Shown in pieces: positions 56,696 through 64,000 of a DNA stretch of 64,000 bases. Numbering within the stretch: the first letter of the stretch is position 1; each line of letters starts with the position of its first letter. The notes under the pieces were generated by a model that searched no databases, was not told where the DNA came from, and saw only the letters and a list, made by a program, of their open reading frames with translations. The translations under genes were made by a program, and so were the position numbers. This stretch comes from Pectobacterium betavasculorum (GTDB lineage Bacteria; Pseudomonadota; Gammaproteobacteria; Enterobacterales; Enterobacteriaceae): NCBI RefSeq assembly GCF_000749845.1, contig NZ_JQHM01000001.1, forward strand, positions 930,001 to 994,000. The letters are read 5' to 3'.

Positions 56696-58099
56696 TTACT
56701 GCTTTCCCTCATCCAGCCAGCATCCTGTGCTCACGACGGTAGCAAGCAGCTTTCTGGTTTGAGCAAGATATTGCGATATGACATGGCTCGCTTGCTCAGA
56801 CGCAGGATGACGATAGTTAAGGAAAAGTCCATCGTGCGTGCGAATGAACCATAGGCACACTTCTTCAGGGTCGACGCTGGTGCAGTAGGATGTAGCAACT
56901 TGCCACTCAGACCAGTGACGTGAACCTGGCGTACGACGCATGTCCATGTACGAAATCATGAAAGGATCGCGAAGCGGTTGGTTGATCAGGTCGGCTACGC
57001 GAGTTATCGGTATTTGTGCCAACGTCTTTATTCCCTTGAGGCCTGTTACCGCGTGGGCGAGTGCCGCTGAGAATGGGCTTGAACCATCGATTCGGCAGGC
57101 AAATGGAGACATCCCCACGTACCACCCCATCGACGGCTGTCTGCTCCCCGACTGGGTTTGACAGGGAATCATCGTCCGAAATTCACACTGTCCGGTTTTA
57201 TCATGAGCGGATTTAGCCAGACAAGCTAACAGCCCGGAGAAGGTGTCTCCACCAGCGGACCGACAGATACGGCTAAACGCGTTTGCATCATTTTTGTTCA
57301 TCACCGTAATGTGCCCGCTATGCTGTGCAGTTAACGGATTTTCCGGTCTGTCTAGCGGAATGGGGAACGGAGGCAGATGGCCTCCTGACTCATCGACAAA
57401 GTGCTTCCAACGAATAATCCCTTCATGATCGGCGGTCAGCGCTTCAGATGCGCAGCGTTCTGCTTCTGCAAAATCGAGATAACTGGCAGCGGGAGGCAGA
57501 GTGCGTGGGGTGTTATCGGCGGAGATCGCCGCATGGTATAAAAGAGAGAACTCAGCCGGAAGTTCAAAGAGTGAATAGCCGTCTATCAATGTATGATCAA
57601 CGGCGACACAGACGGTTGTCGCTTTAGCATGCTGGATCGTGGTAAACAGATAGCCAGGCCAGTTGAGCGGACTCACGCTGTCGTTGAATAACTGCTCCAG
57701 ATCGCTGGTTTTGCTGAAATGACCGATAAAGCTGGCATCCACCTTGATAGCCGCCGTTTCCAAGGTCAGGCGTTCCAAGTGCGTGTGTGCCGTTGGCGTC
57801 GCACTAAGTCTAAGATGGCTGCGTAGCGTTTCATGACGGTCGGCCCAGTGGCATAGGGCTTTTGAGAACGCCGCCTGATCGAGTGCCGCAGGCATAGTAA
57901 AGGTACAACTTAACCAGGATGCCGAGGCTCTCCCTTGCTGCTGTTCCTCAAGGGCTCCCATAATACTCGCCTCCTGAATACACGAGGCCCGTCGCCGATC
58001 GCGAACCCATCTTGCATCCGACATCGGGGGCGCTTTAGCTCGCCAGACCGTAAGACGGCCCGGAGGAAGAGTCAGCGACGGCATATCGATAAACTTCAT
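56696..58099 (-). CDS. PapA-type acyltransferase (condensation-domain fold)
   Basis: 467 residues from the ATG at 58099 (AAGGA upstream; the frame runs open to 58321 inside the MFS gene). The acyltransferase motif appears as DHTLIDG (168-174), His169 and Asp173 standing for the HHxxxDG catalytic His and Asp. The organisation recalls mycobacterial PapA1-3: N-terminal LPPGRLTVW, GHLPPFPIPLD in the middle, GWYVGMSP, and FMISYMDMRR late. Those enzymes acylate trehalose cores. There is no carrier-protein domain or adenylation domain beside it. The acyl donor and acceptor are inferred, not shown. It is the last gene of the leftward unit. Confidence 0.8.
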   Translation of the reverse strand: MKFIDMPSLTLPPGRLTVWRAKAPPMSDARWVRDRRRASCIQEASIMGALEEQQQGRASASWLSCTFTMPAALDQAAFSKALCHWADRHETLRSHLRLSATPTAHTHLERLTLETAAIKVDASFIGHFSKTSDLEQLFNDSVSPLNWPGYLFTTIQHAKATTVCVAVDHTLIDGYSLFELPAEFSLLYHAAISADNTPRTLPPAASYLDFAEAERCASEALTADHEGIIRWKHFVDESGGHLPPFPIPLDRPENPLTAQHSGHITVMNKNDANAFSRICRSAGGDTFSGLLACLAKSAHDKTGQCEFRTMIPCQTQSGSRQPSMGWYVGMSPFACRIDGSSPFSAALAHAVTGLKGIKTLAQIPITRVADLINQPLRDPFMISYMDMRRTPGSRHWSEWQVATSYCTSVDPEEVCLWFIRTHDGLFLNYRHPASEQASHVISQYLAQTRKLLATVVSTGCWLDEGKQ

Positions 58100-58149
58100 G
58101 ATCTTTTCCTTAATCTCTGTGAAGTGTGTTGTCGAATAAAAGCGGCAAT

Positions 58150-59439
58150 TCAACCTGGTTTCTGCATCAACTGAGGCGTCCGAACTTTCCACAATGGGGA
58201 TAAGACAATCCATGTGGCGGCCAGCGCCATCAAGATAGCGGCAAGTAAGAGGGATAACCGTATACCCAGAAACGTTCCGCATGCTCCACCCAGTACGGCA
58301 CCTAACGGTGCCAGCCCCCAAACCAGCGTGCGGATGCTCGCGTTTATCCGGCCATGAATAGCTGCGGGGGAAAGGGTATAACGGATCGGAACCTGATGAA
58401 TGTTATAGATCTGCATGCCAAACCACATAATGGATTGAGAAACACCTACCGCGATTTCCCCTTGCAGTAATGGGCAAAGCATCGCACCGACGGCGCTGAT
58501 AATAATGGCAATGACGAGAACGCGTCCCAGCCCTAGCCATCTTGCGGCGATGCCGGAAAGTAACGCTCCCGTCACACTTCCTACCGCGGCGAAACTGGTC
58601 ACAAGGCCAATTTTCTCTGGTGTGAGGTGGAGGCTCCCGGATAGATAGAGAATGAATAAAGCAGAGTAGGCGCTATAAAAAAAGATCAGCGTAGCCGTGG
58701 CGAACGTGGCTGCGCGAAGAGGTGGGGTATGCAACAAGAATTGGGCACCTTCTACCGCTCCAGTGAGGATCCGTCGTAATGTCCCTGAGGCGTGCGCGCG
58801 CTGCACCTGATGCGTCGCGGGTTGAGTCATCGACGTGCCTGACTGGGTTCCAGTCGTCACGTAAGGGAGTAATGCGGTCATCAGCAGTAACGCGACGACA
58901 TTCGCCACCATCGCCGTAGGCGCTGAAAACGTTGCAATCAGCCAACCTGCGAGTGGCAAACCAACAATCATCGCCGCTGATTGTCCTAACTCTAGCCTGC
59001 TCTGTGCTTTGACCCACAGCGTATGCGGAACGATGGCCGGCACCCAGGATAGAAATGTGATATCCGTAATCACCATAGCGGCACCAACGAGCGTTGCAGC
59101 GGTATAGAGGTGAAACATACTGACATGTCCGTTCCAGAAAACCGCCAGAGGAATCGTTGACAACATCAAGGCTATAACCATATTCGCCGCCATCAAAAGT
59201 AGCCGGTGTGATACGTTGTCAACCAGTAGTCCGACAAATAGCCCTAACAGCAAATAGGGCACACGACCGCAGGCGAGTAATATCCCGGTTTCAAATGAAT
59301 TGGCGTGGTTTAAGTGAATAGCCGTGAGTGGGAGCGCGAGGGTTGTTATCTGCGTGCCGGTCAGGGAGAGAACCTGACCGGACAGAAGAAGATGAAAACC
59401 CGCGGGGAGCCGCTTTGCCTCGTTTGTTAAATCATGCAT
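58150..59439 (-). CDS. MFS exporter, EntS-like
   Basis: 429 residues, about eleven or twelve hydrophobic segments, major facilitator superfamily resembling enterobactin exporter EntS and macrolide-type exporters (GLFVGLLVDNVSHRLLL between helices 2 and 3). It would export a small molecule across the inner membrane. It begins 21 bp after the sulfotransferase and ends 50 bp before the acyltransferase, so all three are co-transcribed and the cargo is probably their product. Confidence 0.82.
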   Translation of the reverse strand: MHDLTNEAKRLPAGFHLLLSGQVLSLTGTQITTLALPLTAIHLNHANSFETGILLACGRVPYLLLGLFVGLLVDNVSHRLLLMAANMVIALMLSTIPLAVFWNGHVSMFHLYTAATLVGAAMVITDITFLSWVPAIVPHTLWVKAQSRLELGQSAAMIVGLPLAGWLIATFSAPTAMVANVVALLLMTALLPYVTTGTQSGTSMTQPATHQVQRAHASGTLRRILTGAVEGAQFLLHTPPLRAATFATATLIFFYSAYSALFILYLSGSLHLTPEKIGLVTSFAAVGSVTGALLSGIAARWLGLGRVLVIAIIISAVGAMLCPLLQGEIAVGVSQSIMWFGMQIYNIHQVPIRYTLSPAAIHGRINASIRTLVWGLAPLGAVLGGACGTFLGIRLSLLLAAILMALAATWIVLSPLWKVRTPQLMQKPG

Positions 59440-59460
59440 GGCGCGTCGAACCCTAAAAAG

Positions 59461-60396
59461 CTAGCTGTTTGTCGCCAGGCTGTAACCTAAGCGTTGTAAT
59501 TCTTTTCCTGCGATAAGTTCGAATTTTTCAATTTGGTCTTGGGTGAGATCCTGACGGTAGCGACCATTGCGCCCAGTATAAACTGGCTTGCTTGCCGCCT
59601 CGGCAGAGGGGTGTCCCCAGGGTTTTTCGAAAAGAGAGTGGGAAAGGTCTGAATGACGTAGTAAAGCGTCATCCCATTTTAACCCAATGAAATCAATCAT
59701 CTGCTTAATGACGATTTGAGGCGTCATGACCAGATCTTCGTATCTGATTTCTTGGTATCGCGCGTTCGGCGCGGAACGATACGCGTTGGCAACTATCTCT
59801 AACCAGCCGTGGGCGGCCTCTTCTGTCGTCTGATAGCCCCATTCAGGCACTGTCTTTAAGTGGGAGGCCGCGAGATCGCGTCCATCACGGATGATATGAA
59901 TAAAATCCGCGTTAGGCCAGATAGCGGCATAGTTTTTAACGTCTTTGATTCTTCTCTGAAGCTTAAGACCCCAGCGCTTCGCTCCGGTTTGCTGTCGCCG
60001 AAGTTCTCCAATTGAATCAATGAGGTGGCAACGATCGTTCAGAGAGGAAAGCTCGCTACCACACGCGGACATCGCATTGTTTACCAGATTTCTAAGATCG
60101 TCGCGGTCCAGACCAAAACGCTCGCATTGAATGATGAAGTGTACGCCGTCAAACCATTCAGGATCGACGCTTTCTTTTGTTGCGCCGATCAGGCTTTTCT
60201 CATTGATATCTATAAAATTACAGGCTTCGAGAATGTGAGGGCCAAGGTTGACGGGCTCTGTAAAATCGAGTTCGGGCCCAACGACCAGATCGGAGTGAGA
60301 ATCAAGAATCACGCTGAGCAACGTGGTGCCTGAACGGTTTTCTCCTCCCAACAGAACGGGGTTGGAGGTTAATACATGAGATTTACAGTCGGCCAT
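59461..60396 (-). CDS. PAPS-dependent sulfotransferase
   Basis: 311 residues, Sulfotransf_3-like. The 5'-phosphosulfate loop is GGENRSGTTLL (17-27) and the 3'-phosphate motif is IIRDGRDLAASHL (168-180; Arg170, Ser178). No signal peptide or membrane span, so it acts in the cytoplasm with PAPS as donor. It is the first gene of the leftward unit, divergent from otsB. A trehalose or trehalose-derived acceptor is suggested only by the neighbours; tyrosine, carbohydrate and lipid sulfotransferases share these motifs. Confidence 0.82.
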   Translation of the reverse strand: MADCKSHVLTSNPVLLGGENRSGTTLLSVILDSHSDLVVGPELDFTEPVNLGPHILEACNFIDINEKSLIGATKESVDPEWFDGVHFIIQCERFGLDRDDLRNLVNNAMSACGSELSSLNDRCHLIDSIGELRRQQTGAKRWGLKLQRRIKDVKNYAAIWPNADFIHIIRDGRDLAASHLKTVPEWGYQTTEEAAHGWLEIVANAYRSAPNARYQEIRYEDLVMTPQIVIKQMIDFIGLKWDDALLRHSDLSHSLFEKPWGHPSAEAASKPVYTGRNGRYRQDLTQDQIEKFELIAGKELQRLGYSLATNS

Positions 60397-60947
60397 AACA
60401 TATCCTTTTGTTATTAAAAGTGCTTATCAATATTCTCAGTGTTCCATATTTTGGAAAAATAATTTCTACCTGAATAACCATTAATATGGCTTAAAAATAA
60501 TTAGCAATATCAGCTTAATTTCCCTTTTGTCATCTCCATAGCAAAGTTAAAATTTTTTATCATTTGTTATTTGATAGATCAATATATAATTTATTGTTAA
60601 TTTATGTTGAAATTTATCTTAAGGGGGTTAAATAATAGTTAAGCAGTGTGACAAGGAGGGTGAACGTTGCTCAGTGATGAATCATAGCTTGTTAATTATT
60701 TTCACTTTTGTTTTATTTATTAATTTATTGATATTTATGGTTTTTTAATAAAATAAAGAATGGGCGTTTGTGCGAAATGTAATGCAGGATTTTTTGTCAA
60801 ATAACCTTTTATTGTGGCGTGATTTAGGCCGAATAATAGATTTATATTAATGCGTTACGTTGATGGTTTTTAGGCAGTTTATGTGTATTGGCTAGGTGAA
60901 AATAGATATAGCAAAAGGGACGTCATTATCTCAGCGAGGAGTAAAAT
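60397..60947. promoter_or_regulatory. AT-rich divergent promoter region of the trehalose cluster
   Basis: 551 bp, clearly richer in A/T than the flanking genes, with no convincing gene. TTCCA-TATTT-TGGAA (60442-60456) is an inverted repeat near the leftward start. A 23-codon hydrophobic frame at 60677-60748 has AGGAGG 17 bases upstream, too far to trust. H-NS-type silencing is a plausible inference from composition. Confidence 0.6.
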
Positions 60948-61721
60948 ATGTCTTTTACCGATGAGCTAGCAAACATTAGGCCGGACAAACACGCATTTTT
61001 CTTTGATATCGACGGAACGCTGGCCGAGATTTGTCAGCGCCCGGAACAGGTAAAAATATCCTCCGATCGTTTGCGTTTGCTGACACGACTTTCATTTTTG
61101 AGTGGGGCGCTGGCGATTATATCGGGGCGCAGCATGGTGGATATTGACCGGTTATTATCCCCCCTCAAATGTCCTGCGGCGGCGGTACATGGCGCTCAAA
61201 AGCGGTATGCCTGCGGAACGCTTTGGCAATCTGAGGCGTACTTACCGGAAAACCTGCTTCAGCAGTTGCGTTTGCTGGCTGCGGATTTACCCGGCGTTCG
61301 TCTGGAAAAGAAAGCGAAAATTGCCATGACGATACATTTTCGCGCCTGTCCTGAGAGCGGGCATGACGTCTTGCTGAGGGTGAAACGTTTGATTGCGGAC
61401 TATCCGCAATTTGCGCTGCAACCTGGTAAGCAAGTCGTTGAAATTAAGCCTCGCGATGTGGATAAAGGCGCTGCGCTGCATGAGTTTATGGCACAGCCGC
61501 CTTTTCTCGGTAGAATCCCCGTTTTTGTTGGTGACGACTTACCTGACGAGGGCGGATTTGCGGCGGCTCAGGCACTCGGCGGTATAGGCATCAAAGTCGG
61601 TCAAGGGGAAACCTGCGCCACACATCGACTGGCAAGCACCGAAAGCGTTGAAAATTGGCTCCGACGCGTTACCGCTGAACCGAATTCTGCCTTGTCTAAG
61701 AAAGGAGACTGCCTACGATGA
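60948..61721 (+). CDS. otsB: Trehalose-6-phosphate phosphatase
   Basis: 257 residues, HAD superfamily IIB. Motif I FFDIDGTLAEI (residues 18-28) with the two catalytic Asp, motif II ISGR, and motif IV GDDLPDEGGF. It hydrolyses trehalose-6-phosphate to trehalose. AGGAG precedes the ATG. The stop overlaps the otsA start by 4 bp (ATGA). otsBA is the usual enterobacterial order. Confidence 0.95.
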   Translation: MSFTDELANIRPDKHAFFFDIDGTLAEICQRPEQVKISSDRLRLLTRLSFLSGALAIISGRSMVDIDRLLSPLKCPAAAVHGAQKRYACGTLWQSEAYLPENLLQQLRLLAADLPGVRLEKKAKIAMTIHFRACPESGHDVLLRVKRLIADYPQFALQPGKQVVEIKPRDVDKGAALHEFMAQPPFLGRIPVFVGDDLPDEGGFAAAQALGGIGIKVGQGETCATHRLASTESVENWLRRVTAEPNSALSKKGDCLR

Positions 61722-63112
61722 GCCGTCTGGTTGTTGTTTCCAATCGTGTCGCGTCGCCGGCAACAAACGGCTCTCCTGGTGGCCTCGCTAGCGGTCTGCT
61801 GGATGCGCTAAGTCAGATTGGCGGTCTTTGGTTTGGCTGGAACGGGGAAATCACAGATGCTGCTGGCGAATTATCCATGCAGGAAGAGGGTGACATCACT
61901 TTTGTCACGATGGGTCTCACCCGTCAGCAGTTCCAGCAGTACTATTGCGGTTTTGCAAATAGCATGCTGTGGCCTGTTTTTCATTATCGCATTGATATAG
62001 CAAGCTATAATAGCAGTGACTATGCAGGGTATTGCCAGGTTAATACCTCATTAGCCCAAAAATTAATTCCCTTGTTGCGTCCAGATGATTTGTTATGGGT
62101 GCAGGACTATCATCTCATCCCTTTTGCTAATGCGTGTCGTCAGTTGGGAGTGTGCAACCGTATCGGTTTTTTTCTGCACACGCCTTTTCCCTGTGCGGAG
62201 ATAGCAAGAACGATTCCCCCTCATCACGATCTCTTTGGTTATCTGGCTGATTACGATCTGGTGGGATTCCAGACAGAAACCGATCATCAGGCGTTTCTGG
62301 ATTATGCTCGTCGCTTCAATGTCAATCAGGGTGTACCGCCTACGGGAGTTTACCCTATAGGCATTGCGCCTGATGCGGTGACGAAGATGGCAGAGACGCA
62401 TCAGGAAAATGCGATTCTAACGGGGCATGCACACCGGGCGTCACGGACTCAGGTGATTTTTGGCGTCGACAGGCTCGATTACTCCAAAGGACTTCCTGAA
62501 CGTTTTCAAGGCTATGAACGATTTTTAGAGACGTATCCTGCTTATCGACGCCAGGTACAGTTTGTCCAAATGGCGGCGACTACACGAGAAGATCTGACCT
62601 GTTATCGCCAAATCCACCAGCAGCTCAACGCAGAGGTTGGCCGAATTAATGGGCGTTTCGGTGATGTTGACTGGCTCCCGCTGAATTATTTAAACCAGAG
62701 TTGTTCACGCGCCTGTCTTGCAGGGTTAATGCGTCAGGCTCGTGTCGGTCTGGTGACGCCATTGCGTGATGGTATGAATCTCGTCGCGAAAGAGTATGTT
62801 GCCGCCCAACATGCTGATAACCCTGGGGTATTGATTCTTTCCTGTTTTGCCGGTGCGGCTCACGAACTCGATGCGGCGCTCATGGTGAATCCGCATGATG
62901 CCGATGAAGTCGCGGCGGCATTAGACCGCGCATTGACGATGTCTTTGTCAGAACGAAAAGCCCGACACCGGGCAATGATGCAAGTGTTAAATAAGAACAC
63001 GATAGCTGATTGGCATGGAACGTTTCTCACTGATTTACGCAACGTCAGACCGACTAACACGCCGCTACGTGAGCGACGCAGTGCATTCGGCGGCGATGCT
63101 GCACGTCTGTAG
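61718..63112 (+). CDS. otsA: Alpha,alpha-trehalose-phosphate synthase (UDP-forming)
   Basis: 464 residues, GT20 family, close to E. coli OtsA in length. The nucleotide-sugar sites VVVSNRVA (start), VQDYHLIPFA, FFLHTPFP, VDRLDYSKGLPERF and TPLRDGMNLVAKEYVAAQ are intact. It joins UDP-glucose and glucose-6-phosphate. It overlaps otsB. Sequence divergence from E. coli OtsA is moderate (different loops around residues 40-70), and a second housekeeping copy elsewhere would fit a dedicated role here. Confidence 0.95.
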   Translation: MSRLVVVSNRVASPATNGSPGGLASGLLDALSQIGGLWFGWNGEITDAAGELSMQEEGDITFVTMGLTRQQFQQYYCGFANSMLWPVFHYRIDIASYNSSDYAGYCQVNTSLAQKLIPLLRPDDLLWVQDYHLIPFANACRQLGVCNRIGFFLHTPFPCAEIARTIPPHHDLFGYLADYDLVGFQTETDHQAFLDYARRFNVNQGVPPTGVYPIGIAPDAVTKMAETHQENAILTGHAHRASRTQVIFGVDRLDYSKGLPERFQGYERFLETYPAYRRQVQFVQMAATTREDLTCYRQIHQQLNAEVGRINGRFGDVDWLPLNYLNQSCSRACLAGLMRQARVGLVTPLRDGMNLVAKEYVAAQHADNPGVLILSCFAGAAHELDAALMVNPHDADEVAAALDRALTMSLSERKARHRAMMQVLNKNTIADWHGTFLTDLRNVRPTNTPLRERRSAFGGDAARL

Positions 63113-63232
63113 TCATTGAAAAACGTTTAAGTATTACTGGTCGTGGTGGATAACCAGGCAGCCATTACGTTAACCACCGCGATCGCGTGGGGGCCAGTTG
63201 GTGGCAGGCCTATTGAAAAAGGAGCAAATCTT

Positions 63233-64000
63233 GTGACGATAATTCAGCATATCGCCGCCTATCAGGGACGATTCGATCAATTCGACGCCGTCGTAGTGGG
63301 TTCTGGCCCTTCAGGCTCAATGGTTGCCAGAACATTGGCTGAAAAAGGCAAACATGTTCTCATTCTGGAACTTGGTGCGCATGCGCCGCCGGGCGCAGTG
63401 CTTACCACGCATCAATCCGTATTTGGCCGGGCCATAACGGAAGACAATATTGCAGATGGTAATCCGTGGACGGCGTGCTGCGTTGGTGGGGGAATGCAAT
63501 TCTATTCCGCGATTACTTTTCGTTACCGTGATGCGGATATGCACGCGAGTCGCTATTTGAACTCTGATATGGAAATGGATTGGCCGATCGCGCTTCAGGA
63601 TTTGAATGAGCATTATGACTATGTCGAAATGCTGATGGGGATCACTGAAATGGGGAATTATCCCGTCAGTGCTCGCGGCACCAAGATAGCCGCGGCGATG
63701 TCCTTATTAGACTATCAACCTAAGAATATGCCGCTAGCTATCCTTCCGCCCGGCAAAAACGGAGGATGCAGTTATTGTGCCGCCTGCGATAGCCGCTCAT
63801 GTCCAATAGGGGCGAAGGCCTCCGTTTTCACGCGTTCAGTGATTGACGATACCTTGTTGAAGGGCAGCATCACGCTGTTGTACGGCTGTGTGGTCAAAAA
63901 AATCGTCTTGGACAAACAGGGGCATGCTGGTTCAGTAGAGTGCTATATCCCTTTCTCCTCTCAGCACTTAAGCGTGCCAGTCGAGAAAATCATTTGCTGC
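63233..64000 (+). CDS. GMC-type FAD oxidoreductase, 3'-truncated by the window edge
   Basis: 256 codons from the GTG at 63233 (AAGGAG 10 bp upstream) to the edge without a stop. The FAD dinucleotide motif GSGPSG is at 23-28 with Glu46 as ribose acid, and the GMC signature CCVGGGMQFYSAITFRYR is near 82-99. A four-cysteine cluster (Cys179, 182, 185, 190, as CxxCxxC-x4-CP) resembles the C-rich insertion of some GMC dehydrogenases. It would oxidise an alcohol; substrate unknown. 120 bp after otsA on the same strand. Confidence 0.85.
   Translation, partial: MTIIQHIAAYQGRFDQFDAVVVGSGPSGSMVARTLAEKGKHVLILELGAHAPPGAVLTTHQSVFGRAITEDNIADGNPWTACCVGGGMQFYSAITFRYRDADMHASRYLNSDMEMDWPIALQDLNEHYDYVEMLMGITEMGNYPVSARGTKIAAAMSLLDYQPKNMPLAILPPGKNGGCSYCAACDSRSCPIGAKASVFTRSVIDDTLLKGSITLLYGCVVKKIVLDKQGHAGSVECYIPFSSQHLSVPVEKIICC

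Noticed and set aside
58100-58321. Longer N-terminus of the PapA-like protein
   Set aside because: It would overlap the MFS gene by 172 bp; the ATG at 58099 has a ribosome site and a family-like N-terminus.
60677-60748. 23-codon hydrophobic frame MNHSLLIIFTF...
   Set aside because: AT-rich DNA gives such frames by chance, and AGGAGG is 17 bases away from the ATG.
1-64000. CRISPR arrays, tRNA or rRNA genes, prophage or insertion sequences
   Set aside because: None seen: no regularly spaced repeats, no cloverleaf-type sequence, and no transposase or phage genes.

Overview
The window is chromosomal DNA of a soft-rot enterobacterium, most likely Pectobacterium or a close relative. Two things point there. 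The housekeeping genes are near-identical in order and sequence to the E. coli core (pheT-ihfA, nadE-osmE, tcyP-ydjM, hxpB-yniB-yniA, yobF-cspC-rlmA-mntP-yobD-manZYX-yoaE, sdaA-nudL-pabB-yoaH-yoaB-yoaA-tsaB-slp-fadD-rnd, minCDE-ycgL-ycgM-ycgN, dsbB-nhaB-fadR-ycgB). A complete pectin-oligomer uptake and catabolism cluster lies inside this backbone.

Layout. 1-9.3 kb: the 3' part of pheT, ihfA, a nitric-oxide-type gene (ygbA) with a recognisable NsrR-like box, an MsbA-like ABC exporter, yddG, nadE, osmE, tcyP and ydjM with a clear LexA box. 9.4-20.2 kb: the pectin block paeX, kdgM, togBANM, pelW, kduD, kduI and, divergently, kdgF, with KdgR-like boxes. Oligogalacturonides enter through KdgM, cross the inner membrane by TogMNAB, are cut by PelW, and the unsaturated products pass through KdgF, KduI and KduD to KDG. 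From memory of E. coli order, this block sits between ydjM and yniC (hxpB), which are neighbours in E. coli. 20.3-26.5 kb: hxpB, yniB, yniA and a Sit/Yfe-type iron/manganese ABC operon with a Fur-like box. 26.8-33.1 kb: two very small genes, cspC, rlmA, mntP behind a yybP-ykoY manganese riboswitch, yobD and the mannose PTS. 33.5-50.7 kb: a probable YoaL-like leader ORF with yoaE, then serine, folate, CoA, fatty-acid, RNA and cell-division genes. 50.8-56.5 kb: two small uncharacterised genes, dsbB, nhaB, fadR and ycgB.

56.7-64.0 kb is the unusual part. Two divergent transcription units are separated by about 550 bp of AT-rich DNA. Leftward are a PAPS-type sulfotransferase, an EntS-like MFS exporter and a PapA/condensation-type acyltransferase. 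Rightward are otsB, otsA and a GMC oxidoreductase that runs off the window. Trehalose synthesis next to a sulfotransferase, a PapA-like acyltransferase and an exporter recalls the logic of mycobacterial sulfolipid assembly. I infer a locus for a modified (sulfated and/or acylated) trehalose metabolite that I do not recognise from any described enterobacterial system. The product is not proven by sequence.

A family of dispersed intergenic repeats with TATACCC/GGGTATA ends occurs in three clear copies plus one degenerate copy that supplies the start codon of yddG. No tRNA, rRNA, CRISPR array, insertion sequence or prophage was seen.
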